From Bacillus sp. OK048 (GTDB lineage Bacteria; Bacillota; Bacilli; Bacillales; Cytobacillaceae): DNA of 64,000 nucleotides. A program made the position numbers and the translations under genes. The notes below the pieces were generated by a model. It did not search any database and had not been told where the DNA came from. It saw only the letters and a program-made list of their open reading frames with translations. Within the stretch, counting starts at the first letter, position 1. Every line of letters begins with the position of its first letter. Of this stretch, positions 18,144-25,889 are shown piece after piece. The stretch is taken from positions 62,001 through 126,000 of the forward strand of contig NZ_FNHN01000010.1 of assembly GCF_900103525.1 (NCBI RefSeq). The letters are read 5' to 3'.

Positions 18144-18163
18144 CTTTTTATGACCTGAGTTTT

Positions 18164-18976
18164 TTATTGGAAATTAGGTTTTCTTTTTTCAACAACCGCA
18201 TTAACACCTTCTTGGAAATCTTCTAATTCTGTAACAATTCCCATTGCTGAAGAAATCATATCTAAGGAAGTACGTAAATTAATATCTAAACCTTGATAAA
18301 CTGCTCTTTTTGTAAATCGGATGGTTTCTTGCGGACCATTTACTAATTTTTCAACATAATTTTCAACAAATTCATTTAATAGACGATCCTCAACAACATG
18401 TGTAACCAGGCCAAGTTCCTTTGCTTCTTTTGCTGTAAAAACTTTTCCAGTCCATAACAAATCTAATGCTTGATCGACACCAATCATACGCGGTAGAAAA
18501 TAGGCTGCACCATCACCAGGGACAATTCCAGCTTTTATATAGCTTTCTGATATTTTCGTAGTTTCCGCTGCGATTCGGATATCACAGGCCAAAGTCATGT
18601 CAAACCCTGCTCCAAAAGCGAATCCATGTAGAACAGCAATTACTGGCTTGTCAATCTCTTGTAGTAGAAGTGGAATTCGTTGTACCTTTTTCCAAAGTTG
18701 ATTTTTTCTTGCTAATGCAGTTGATGTAAGATCTTCCTTAACATCACTTTTTATGAAACCTTCTCCTTTGGCCATTGCTTTAATATCCCCGCCTGCGCAA
18801 AACCCACGTCCATTTCCTGAAATCACAGCAACTCGAATATCTTCAGAATCACGTATAGTTTCCAAGGCATCAATCCACAAGGATATCATTTCAGAACTGA
18901 AGGCATTAAGTGAATCTGGACGGTTTAAAGTAATTTTTGCAACATTATTTTCAACCGTAAAAATTAAGTCCTGCAT
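18164..18976 (-). CDS. Enoyl-CoA hydratase/isomerase family protein
   Basis: A 270-residue crotonase with FCAGGDIKAM and AFGAGFDMTLACDI oxyanion-hole motifs. The first catalytic Glu position is Asp (GAGFD). The second region is KISESYIKAGIVPGDGAAYFL, with Asp in the PGDG turn. This departs from canonical hydratases, so specificity or reaction may differ (isomerase, hydrolase or hydratase of an unusual substrate). Its ATG directly abuts the TAA of the dehydrogenase gene upstream, with AAGGTGG as RBS. The terminator behind it ends the unit. Confidence 0.88.
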   Translation of the reverse strand: MQDLIFTVENNVAKITLNRPDSLNAFSSEMISLWIDALETIRDSEDIRVAVISGNGRGFCAGGDIKAMAKGEGFIKSDVKEDLTSTALARKNQLWKKVQRIPLLLQEIDKPVIAVLHGFAFGAGFDMTLACDIRIAAETTKISESYIKAGIVPGDGAAYFLPRMIGVDQALDLLWTGKVFTAKEAKELGLVTHVVEDRLLNEFVENYVEKLVNGPQETIRFTKRAVYQGLDINLRTSLDMISSAMGIVTELEDFQEGVNAVVEKRKPNFQ

Positions 18977-20068
18977 TTATTGTTCCACCTTTTTAAGATT
19001 ATTTTTAACGTTCGTCATTAATGACCAAAGTTCATCTTTGTTTAATTTCATCAGTGCGTCGGTTACAATTTGCTGCCAATCTCGTTCTGTACCATATTCA
19101 TCTCTCCATGACCAAAGCCTTCTGGTATTATGATGTAAAGTATGTTCATAGGTAAACCCTATTGCTGCTAGTACTTGATGAGCAATTTGAGAAGAGATTC
19201 CTGCAGCTTCATTCACACGAATTTTCGCTAATGCAATATCTTTAGAAAAGGGGTCTGTTTCAAATGACTTGATCGCACAATTAGCAGCCATACTTGCCGC
19301 CGCTGATTCACCAGCCAGAAGTGCTACTTGTTGTTGAATAGCTTGAAAACGGTGAAGGGGTTTCCCAAATTGAGCCCGTTCGGATGTATGATCAATGACA
19401 ATACCTAATATATTTTCTAGCGCACCCGCCATCATGACCGATTTTGTAAGGCCGCCAGCAAAAAGTAGATATTTCATTTGTTCATCTAAATCCACCTTAA
19501 AAATATGACTTTCCGCCACATAGATATTGTCAAATATTACTTCATCCCGTGCTTCCCCAGCAAGATTCCTCTTATTAATGATTCGAGCATATTCTAAGTT
19601 GACAATTGAGAGCACATTACCTTCTGTTGTTTTTCCGAAAACAATCATTTTATTTGCATATCGTGCCCAAGGGACATTTTTGGCTCTCCCAGAAATATTC
19701 CATCCTTCATCCGTTTTTTCAATTTGAATAGATTGTGAAACGTCTGGATATGAAATTGTAACAATCTCCTCCGTAACAAATACTCCCAGTCTTGATAAAA
19801 TCCAATTGGCAATATATGTTTCAGCAATTGGGATGGGTGCTGAGTATTTACCTGCTAGGCGCAGGATACTTAATGCATCGGAATAATCCCCGCCATTTCC
19901 ACCCAATTCTTCAGGTATTGCAACCGTTATCATTCCGTTGTTTACCAACTGGTTCCATAGGTCAGCTGCCCACTGTCCTTCTTCTGCACTATTAATGACT
20001 TCCTTCGTAGAATACTTCACCATAATTTTTTCAGTGGTTTCAATAATCATTTCTTGGATTTCACTCAT
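18977..20068 (-). CDS. Acyl-CoA dehydrogenase, divergent subunit of a two-gene enzyme
   Basis: A 363-residue acyl-CoA dehydrogenase-fold protein. It keeps IPEELGGNGGD, RAQFGKPLHRFQAIQQQ and QVLAAIGFTYEHTLHH but lacks the MTEPxxGSD loop, and its C-terminus (NTRRLWSWRDEYG) has no EGT-type catalytic motif. Together with the adjacent 20065-21219 gene (four-base overlap) it resembles the heterotetrameric alpha2beta2 FadE pairs of steroid and bile-acid side-chain degradation. In those, the active site and FAD pocket are formed at the interface of two unlike subunits. RBS is AAGGGGA. Confidence 0.88.
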   Translation of the reverse strand: MSEIQEMIIETTEKIMVKYSTKEVINSAEEGQWAADLWNQLVNNGMITVAIPEELGGNGGDYSDALSILRLAGKYSAPIPIAETYIANWILSRLGVFVTEEIVTISYPDVSQSIQIEKTDEGWNISGRAKNVPWARYANKMIVFGKTTEGNVLSIVNLEYARIINKRNLAGEARDEVIFDNIYVAESHIFKVDLDEQMKYLLFAGGLTKSVMMAGALENILGIVIDHTSERAQFGKPLHRFQAIQQQVALLAGESAAASMAANCAIKSFETDPFSKDIALAKIRVNEAAGISSQIAHQVLAAIGFTYEHTLHHNTRRLWSWRDEYGTERDWQQIVTDALMKLNKDELWSLMTNVKNNLKKVEQ

Positions 20069-21219
20069 TTTTGAATTATCCCCTTTGCAACAATTCCACG
20101 TAATATTTCCGTTGTTCCCCCACGCAGGGTAAAACCTGGGGAATGTAAGATTGATTGAGCCATAAAACGTTCAAGTAATGAATCGGATTCCAGCGAAGGA
20201 ATTACACTAACAATTAATCTAGCAATCTCTGCAATTTGTTGCTCTAATTTTGTTCCCATATCTTTTACCAAAGAGGCAATAATATTTGAAGGTACCCCTT
20301 CTTCTAACAGCTGTGCTATCCCAAGAGACATATTTCGTAAGGTCCATAATCTTGAAACAACCTTACTAACTTCATTTAATCCATTGTTGTCCCCTTGCTC
20401 TAGTAATTCATTTGTCAGTTCATTCAGTAATGGAAAGGTACTTAAAAAACGCTCCGGCCCGCTTCTTTCATATGCTAATTCAGCCATCCCCTGATTCCAT
20501 CCATTCCCAATTTCACCTACAACCATTTCATCCGGGATAAAAACATCATCAAAAAATACCTCGTTAAAATGGTGTTCTCCAGTCATCAATTGAATGGGTC
20601 TAATGGTGACACCAGGGGAAGATAAATCAACGACTAGTTGACTCATACCAGCATGGCGGTTGTTAGGATCCTGCGATGAGGTTCGACAAAGCGTAATCAT
20701 GTAATGAGAAAAGTGTGCTCCACTCGTCCAAATTTTACTGCCATTTAATATCCATCCTTTATCAACCTTCACTGCTCTAGATTTAATAGCAGCAAGATCT
20801 GATCCAGCATTTGGTTCACTTAAGCCAATTGAGAAATAGCATTCTCCTTTTGCAATTTTAGGTAGAAAGAACTGCTTTTGTTCTTCTGTTCCAAATTTAA
20901 GAAAAAGCGGTCCTGATTGCCTATCGGCAATCCAATGTCCTGCAACGGGTGCACCCGCTGCCAATAATTCTTCTGTTACAATATATCTTTCAATGGCTGA
21001 ACGTCCTTGGCCTCCATATTTAGTCGGCCATGTCATCCCGATCCATCCTCTTTCTCCCATTTTTTTTGAAAAATAAGCCGAATACCCACTCAGCCAACTA
21101 TCACATTTAGGTTCGAAGCAGCCATTTTCTCTTTCCTCTAATAGAAATTGTCTAATTTCATTTCTTAATTCTTCGGATTCTTTGGGAAGTTCAATGATAG
21201 GAATACGAATAGCTTTCAT
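20065..21219 (-). CDS. Acyl-CoA dehydrogenase, partner subunit
   Basis: A 384-residue acyl-CoA dehydrogenase. It has MTWPTKYGGQGRS, SIGLSEPNAGSDLAAI, LNGSKIWTSGAHFSHY, YERSGPERFL (candidate catalytic Glu region) and SPGFTLRGGTTEILRG. The TWPxxYGG and RGGTTEILRG signatures are common in steroid-type FadE alpha subunits. First gene of the unit 21219-18164, with GAGGTGA as RBS and operator D about 100 bases upstream. With 18977-20068 it probably forms one mixed enzyme acting on a bulky CoA thioester. Confidence 0.92.
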   Translation of the reverse strand: MKAIRIPIIELPKESEELRNEIRQFLLEERENGCFEPKCDSWLSGYSAYFSKKMGERGWIGMTWPTKYGGQGRSAIERYIVTEELLAAGAPVAGHWIADRQSGPLFLKFGTEEQKQFFLPKIAKGECYFSIGLSEPNAGSDLAAIKSRAVKVDKGWILNGSKIWTSGAHFSHYMITLCRTSSQDPNNRHAGMSQLVVDLSSPGVTIRPIQLMTGEHHFNEVFFDDVFIPDEMVVGEIGNGWNQGMAELAYERSGPERFLSTFPLLNELTNELLEQGDNNGLNEVSKVVSRLWTLRNMSLGIAQLLEEGVPSNIIASLVKDMGTKLEQQIAEIARLIVSVIPSLESDSLLERFMAQSILHSPGFTLRGGTTEILRGIVAKGIIQK

Positions 21220-21318
21220 TGATATATCACCTCAATAGATGGTTTTTTTATAAAAAATCATACGTTCTTATTTCTTTAAGTGACTACGAGTAATAAAATG
21301 ATTTATGTATTTTATCAC

Positions 21319-21356
21319 TTAAAGTAAAAGTGAGACCACTTTCATTTTTATTTTAA
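21319..21356 (-). promoter_or_regulatory. Operator D upstream of the two-subunit dehydrogenase operon
   Basis: The minus-strand core is ATGAAAGTGGTCTCACTTTT, flanked by the same A/T-rich arms as operators B and C. It lies about 100 bases upstream of ATG 21219, in the 232-base gap after the MBL hydrolase gene. I see no gene in that gap. Confidence 0.62.
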
Positions 21357-21451
21357 ATGATTTTTTTGAATTTTGCAACTACTTTCCACTAATTCATGAT
21401 CAGGGGTAGGTATAGCTAAACAGCGTAGGCTGCCACCGTTAGATACAACCT

Positions 21452-22390
21452 CTAAATAGCCTCATAATACCATGTTCCATCCTGAAATATCTTTTTAGAT
21501 TGATTGTTTAAATGAAGGTGCTCTAGGTGTGCTAGTGTTTCGCCAACCGCAAAACGAGTTTCATGGATATTCAAATTCTTAAATAGCATGGTGTTAACTT
21601 CATAGATAGTAGCGGGTTTCTTAATGCTATCATATGTCATCTCTAATCGTTCATGATGGTGTGCCAATAACTCTTCTATTCTTTGATTGGCATTTCTAAA
21701 AGGCTTCCCGTGTGATGGGATGACATACTCAACGTTTAATCTTTCAATTTTTTCTAACGAAGTCATATAGGATTGTAGTGGATTTCGATTACCACGGAAC
21801 CAGTATGAAATATTAGGAGAAATTTTCGGTAAAATGTGATCTGTTGAAAATAAGATACTATTCTCTTTATTAAATAAAGTGATTAATCCATCGGAATGCC
21901 CTGGTGTAAAAATAACCTCATATTCGTATTTGCCAAATGAAAATTTCATTCCTTCTTCAAGGTAGTGTTGAACAGTTGGGTAAGGTTTTACATGTACATT
22001 AAAGCCCTTTTCATCTGTAGTTAACACGTTAGATAAGTTTTCCGGAAAACCGCATGTATCATAGTTCATATTTACGGTCTTTATAGAATCCGGTTCCCAA
22101 TAGGATAGCCCTGCTTCTGCGTCAATTTCAGTCATCCACACCTCTGCATTGGTGAGTTGTTGTAGAGTCCCAGCATAGCCGAAATGGTCAGGATGATAGT
22201 GTGTGAGAATAATATCCTTTATATCATATTTTTCAATAATCGGGTTCCAAATATCTCTAGATACAGAGTTATTTAATCCAGCATCAATAATCATCCACCC
22301 ACTAGGGCCTTCTGCCAAAAAGCAATTCACATGATTTAAACGAAAAGGTAATGGTATAGTTACTTGCGTTACACCTATCTCAGTTAGCAA
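21452..22390 (-). CDS. MBL-fold metallo-hydrolase
   Basis: A 312-residue metallo-beta-lactamase-fold hydrolase. The metal motif H64-x-H66-x-D68-H69 is in THYHPDHFGYAG; further ligands lie in TPGHSDGL, STDHILP and PSHGKPF. A C-terminal helical extension follows (about residues 225-312). This architecture is typical of hydrolases acting on thioesters, lactones or glutathione conjugates. In a CoA-degradation island an acyl-CoA thioesterase or lactonase role is plausible but unproven. Start is TTG 22390 with AAAGGAG nine bases upstream. It lies about 100 bases downstream of the thiolase gene, probably in the same unit. Confidence 0.88.
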   Translation of the reverse strand: MLTEIGVTQVTIPLPFRLNHVNCFLAEGPSGWMIIDAGLNNSVSRDIWNPIIEKYDIKDIILTHYHPDHFGYAGTLQQLTNAEVWMTEIDAEAGLSYWEPDSIKTVNMNYDTCGFPENLSNVLTTDEKGFNVHVKPYPTVQHYLEEGMKFSFGKYEYEVIFTPGHSDGLITLFNKENSILFSTDHILPKISPNISYWFRGNRNPLQSYMTSLEKIERLNVEYVIPSHGKPFRNANQRIEELLAHHHERLEMTYDSIKKPATIYEVNTMLFKNLNIHETRFAVGETLAHLEHLHLNNQSKKIFQDGTWYYEAI

Positions 22391-22492
22391 GAAGCATTGC
22401 TCCTTTCTCTATCGATAATTTTTATTTTTCTAAATAAATGAAATTAGAGACAAATATCCTGTTTTGTTGCTAATTCCTTCCTAAGATACTAT

Positions 22493-23644
22493 TTAATTAA
22501 TTCTTTCAATAATCGTTCCGTTCGCCATGCCGCCGCCTTCACAAATAGCCTGTAACCCATAGCGGCCGCCTGTTCTTTCAAGTTCATGCATCATTGAAAT
22601 CATCAATTTTGCACCTGTAGCACCTAGAGGATGTCCAAGAGCAATTGCTCCTCCATTAGGATTCAATTTCTTTGGATCGGCATTAATTTCTTCTAACCAG
22701 CACATTGGCACTGGAGCGAACGCCTCGTTAACTTCGTAGGTGTCCATATCTTCAATTGTCAGCCCAGCTTTGGCTAGAACCTGTTTTGTTGCTTCAATCG
22801 GTCCAGTCAGCATCAAGGTTGGATCAGATCCTGTAACAGAACGGGCAATAATACGGAATCTTGGTTTAAGCCCTAATTCCTCTGCTTTTTCGCGTGACAT
22901 TAATAGAACGGCGGCAGCTCCGTCACTCATTTGGCTGGCGTTTCCTGCATGGATTTTCCCATCTTCTTTAAAGACTGTTTTTAGGGTTGCTAATTTTTCA
23001 ATCGAAGAACCTTTACGTGGCCCTTCATCGTGTTTCACCACTACCTTACTTCCATCCTCCAAGGTTACCTCTAAAGGCATGATTTCTCTATCAAATCTGC
23101 CTTCTTCTTGAGCTTTTATTGCACGATTGTGGCTTTCAATTGAAAATTCATCTAATTGAGAGCGCGTGAATCCCCATTGATCAGCAATTCTTTCTGCTGA
23201 TAGACCTTGGTGAATAATCTCATATTTTGAAGTAAGTGATTCACTCCAATCTGTCTGCTTCCGTGTTGATCCTAGTGGAATGCGTGTCATGCTTTCAACT
23301 CCGCCAGCAATAACGATATCCATATCCCCACTAAGAATCGCTTGGGAGGCAAAATGAATCGCTTGCTGACCAGAACCGCATTGACGATCTAATGTTGTTC
23401 CTGGTACATGAATTGGGAAATCTGCCATCAAGGCAGCTGAACGAGCAATATTTATCGCTTGTTCTTCTACCTGTGAAACACAGCCCATGATTACGTCTTG
23501 CACGATTCCTGGAGAGATTCCAGCACGATTCACTAATTCTTTAAGCACGCTTGCAGCCAATTCATCTGGGCGGACTGAGCCAAGCAACCCTTTTCTTCTT
23601 CCAACCGGTGTACGAACACCCTCTACAATAACTACTTCACGCAT
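22493..23644 (-). CDS. Thiolase (acetyl-CoA C-acyltransferase)
   Basis: A 383-residue thiolase with nucleophile Cys89 (LDRQCGSGQQA), His338 (ALGHPLGATGAK) and Cys368 (AICEGGGMANG), so fully catalytic. ATG 23644 is chosen because GGAGGAA is eight bases upstream; an in-frame GTG at 23665 would put the ribosome site inside the gene. It follows the type 2 3-hydroxyacyl-CoA dehydrogenase gene by 54 bases. Together they give the last two steps of beta-oxidation of short or branched acyl-CoA. Confidence 0.95.
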   Translation of the reverse strand: MREVVIVEGVRTPVGRRKGLLGSVRPDELAASVLKELVNRAGISPGIVQDVIMGCVSQVEEQAINIARSAALMADFPIHVPGTTLDRQCGSGQQAIHFASQAILSGDMDIVIAGGVESMTRIPLGSTRKQTDWSESLTSKYEIIHQGLSAERIADQWGFTRSQLDEFSIESHNRAIKAQEEGRFDREIMPLEVTLEDGSKVVVKHDEGPRKGSSIEKLATLKTVFKEDGKIHAGNASQMSDGAAAVLLMSREKAEELGLKPRFRIIARSVTGSDPTLMLTGPIEATKQVLAKAGLTIEDMDTYEVNEAFAPVPMCWLEEINADPKKLNPNGGAIALGHPLGATGAKLMISMMHELERTGGRYGLQAICEGGGMANGTIIERIN

Positions 23645-23698
23645 TTTATGTTCCTCCAAATTCACTAATTTTTTTTACAATTCTATTCTTCTTAAGTT

Positions 23699-24466
23699 TT
23701 ATCTTGGTGGCATACGAATGGCTCCATCTAGGCGGATGGTTTCTCCATTTAGCATGACATTTTCGATGATAGATTGGGTTAGTTGTGCATATTCAGAAGG
23801 GTGTCCCAGTCTTGAAGGGAATGGAACCTGCGATTCTAAAGCGGTTTTAGCCTGTTCAGACAATGAAGCAAAAAGTGGAGTTTCTATTAATCCAGGTGCA
23901 ATGGTCATCACTCTAATGCCAGATTTGGCTAAGTCGCGTGCGATTGGCAATGTCATTCCCACAACACCACCTTTAGAGGCACTATAGGCAGCCTGGCCGA
24001 TTTGGCCATCAAACGCGGCTACAGAGGCGGTATTGATAATAACTCCTCTTTCACCCTCTTGATTTGGCTGGTTATTCACCATTTTTTCAGCAGCAAGACG
24101 GATGACATTAAAAGTGCCAATTAAATTAATTTCAATTACTTTTTTAAAACTTTCAAAACTATGTGCTGTATTTCTACCTACTGTTTTTTCAGCAACTGCA
24201 ATACCTGCACAATTCACCACCGTATTGATGTTACCAAATCGGGCAATGGTTGAGGTGATAGCCGTTTGTACATCTTCCTCGCTGGTTACATTGGTTTTAT
24301 AGAAAACAGCATTCTCACCCAATTCTTCTTCTAAACAAGTGCCTTTTTCTACTGATAGGTCAAGTATCACTGCTTTTCCTCCGTTTTTAACAATATTACG
24401 AACGGTCGCTTCCCCAAGTCCAGATGCACCACCTGTTACTAACGCAATAGAATCTTGTATTCTCAT
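23699..24466 (-). CDS. SDR-type 3-hydroxyacyl-CoA dehydrogenase (type 2-like)
   Basis: A 255-residue [11 protein letters not shown] is at residues 11-18, NCAG at 85-88, Ser148, and Tyr161-x3-Lys165 in YSASK. The segments [19 protein letters not shown] and [10 protein letters not shown] are characteristic of the type 2 3-hydroxyacyl-CoA dehydrogenase (HSD17B10) group, which oxidises 2-methyl-3-hydroxybutyryl-CoA and steroids. RBS AAGGAGGAG. It is the first gene of a unit that diverges from a TetR gene across a 20-base palindrome. Confidence 0.92.
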   Translation of the reverse strand: MRIQDSIALVTGGASGLGEATVRNIVKNGGKAVILDLSVEKGTCLEEELGENAVFYKTNVTSEEDVQTAITSTIARFGNINTVVNCAGIAVAEKTVGRNTAHSFESFKKVIEINLIGTFNVIRLAAEKMVNNQPNQEGERGVIINTASVAAFDGQIGQAAYSASKGGVVGMTLPIARDLAKSGIRVMTIAPGLIETPLFASLSEQAKTALESQVPFPSRLGHPSEYAQLTQSIIENVMLNGETIRLDGAIRMPPR

Positions 24467-24605
24467 TTCCTCTCCTCCTTCGATTCTGTTAACTTAAGTC
24501 CCTTAAATTATTTATTAAGTTTTCTATAAGATGATAAATTAACAACGTTTGTCATCCCTGTTTTAAATAATAGCAATTTTCTTAAAATTTTACAATTGAT
24601 TTATT

Positions 24606-24625
24606 TTTTGAACCTAAGTTCAAAA
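24606..24625. promoter_or_regulatory. 20-base palindrome between divergent SDR and TetR genes
   Basis: TTTTGAACCTAAGTTCAAAA is a perfect inverted repeat apart from the two central bases. It lies in the 268-base gap between divergent starts at 24466 and 24735. This is where the TetR product would bind to control itself and the SDR-thiolase unit. It differs in sequence from operators A-D. Confidence 0.65.
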
Positions 24626-24734
24626 TTTGTTGATTTTTTACAGTAGCTATCCTATATTAAATCAATGGATAAAAATAACCGTCAGTTCCGATATAATTAG
24701 ATTACAAAGTTTGAAGAGTTAGGAGGGAAAGAGT

Positions 24735-25328
24735 ATGTCCTCTTTTAGAGCGCAGAAAATGGCGAAAAAAAAGCAGGAAATCCTTCGGTCTGCCGCCGCA
24801 GTTCTTGTAGAAAAAGGATACCAAGGAACGACCATGGAAGAAATTGCGGCTAAGCTCCTCATGACAAAAGGATCAATGTATTATTATTTTAATAATAAGG
24901 ATGACCTTCTGTATCAATGTCATTTAATGATAATGGAGATTTGTCTGGATGGAATTGAGAAAGTGATTGAAAGTGATCGTACCCCAATTGAAAAGCTAAG
25001 AAGTGCGATTAAGGAGCATATCCTCCTTGCAACTAGAGAGAAATCAATGTTCATGGTACTTTCAAAGCCCAATCATAATTTTTCAGAGGAGCAGCTACAA
25101 GAGGTTCTCAAGCTAAGAAAAAGTTACTCTCAGTATTTTGATAGAATCATTCGCGAGGGCATACAAGAACAATCGTTCAGTCAAGTGGATGTAAAAATGG
25201 TTCGTCTAATTATTTTGGGTTCTCTCAACTGGATTCAAGAATGGTTCGACCAGAATGGTCCTCAAAGTCCAGAGGAAATCTCAGAGGCCTATGCTGATTA
25301 CTTATTAAAAATGTTAATAAAGAAGTAG
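24735..25328 (+). CDS. TetR/AcrR family transcriptional regulator
   Basis: A 197-residue repressor with a lysine-rich start (RAQKMAKKKQEILRSAAAVL). The HTH is around residues 27-57 (TMEEIAAKLLMTKGSMYYYF), followed by NNKDDLLYQC. The C-terminal ligand domain contains LGSLNWIQEWFDQNG, a segment seen in fatty-acid/acyl-CoA responsive members such as FadR and KstR2-like proteins. RBS TTAGGAGGG. It faces the SDR-thiolase unit and probably represses it in the absence of an acyl-CoA ligand. Confidence 0.93.
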   Translation: MSSFRAQKMAKKKQEILRSAAAVLVEKGYQGTTMEEIAAKLLMTKGSMYYYFNNKDDLLYQCHLMIMEICLDGIEKVIESDRTPIEKLRSAIKEHILLATREKSMFMVLSKPNHNFSEEQLQEVLKLRKSYSQYFDRIIREGIQEQSFSQVDVKMVRLIILGSLNWIQEWFDQNGPQSPEEISEAYADYLLKMLIKK

Positions 25329-25365
25329 GATTAACATTTTTCACTTGATTACAGGTGGAATTTGC

Positions 25366-25411
25366 TGGAGTGACTTTAAATGTGTTCATTTTGTATTTCG
25401 GTCACTCCAGA
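25366..25411. repeat. Long-loop inverted repeat downstream of the TetR gene
   Basis: CTGGAGTGAC and GTCACTCCAG are perfect ten-base arms 26 bases apart. No T-run follows, so it is not a standard terminator. A degenerate echo (TTCGGTCATTCTAAACT) appears 50 bases further on. Confidence 0.45.
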
Positions 25412-25468
25412 CTACTTGCATTGACCCAAATGCCTTTTCGCCATGGTCTTCGGTCATTCTAAACTAAG

Positions 25469-25494
25469 CCCTCCTTGTCAACATGGAGGGTTTT
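25469..25494 (+). terminator. Probable terminator after the TetR gene
   Basis: CCCTCCTTGT and ACATGGAGGG pair with one mismatch around a two-base turn and are followed by TTTT. It fits termination of the TetR transcript before the convergent small gene. Confidence 0.55.
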
Positions 25495-25498
25495 ATCG

Positions 25499-25747
25499 TT
25501 ATCCTATTTTTTCATCATTATCTTGATTTAGTAGTACTCTTTTATTAGTAGTAATCGGTGTAAGACTGGACCTTTTTAACAAATAATTTAAATGATCTAC
25601 TGGGATGGACCCATGCCCTTTACCTTCTTCAAGTGTGAATTGAACGGTTGTCCCATTGTTTGTTGTAACGGTTAGAGATTCTGCCGAGTTAAAATTCCCC
25701 TTGATACTTTGAGAAATTTGATATTTCATTCCTGTTTCGATTTGCAT
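25499..25747 (-). CDS. Small hypothetical protein
   Basis: An 82-residue protein beginning MQIETGMKYQISQSIKG. I do not recognise a family. ATG 25747 is preferred over 25762 because GAAGGAG lies six bases upstream of it and inside the longer frame. The sequence is polar, with no membrane segment or Cys. It has a beta-rich look in the middle (SLTVTTNNGTTVQFTLEEG). It sits alone between convergent TetR and divergent aldehyde dehydrogenase genes. Confidence 0.65.
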   Translation of the reverse strand: MQIETGMKYQISQSIKGNFNSAESLTVTTNNGTTVQFTLEEGKGHGSIPVDHLNYLLKRSSLTPITTNKRVLLNQDNDEKIG

Positions 25748-25889
25748 AAGAGTCTCCTTCATTAGTATTTAGTCATAGTATTCTCCGATTATATTTATTC
25801 ATACAAAAATATTCCAATTTGGTCTATTTCAAATTATGGTTATTAAAATAAGATATGATAAAATAGCATTAACTTTAGGGGGTGGGAGA

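Noticed and set aside
23487-23987. 166-codon plus-strand frame across the thiolase/SDR junction
   Set aside because: It is antisense to two well-supported genes, with no RBS and unlikely composition.
25366-25460. CRISPR-like or mobile-element repeat
   Set aside because: Only one inverted repeat and one degenerate copy of half of it; no array, no transposase.
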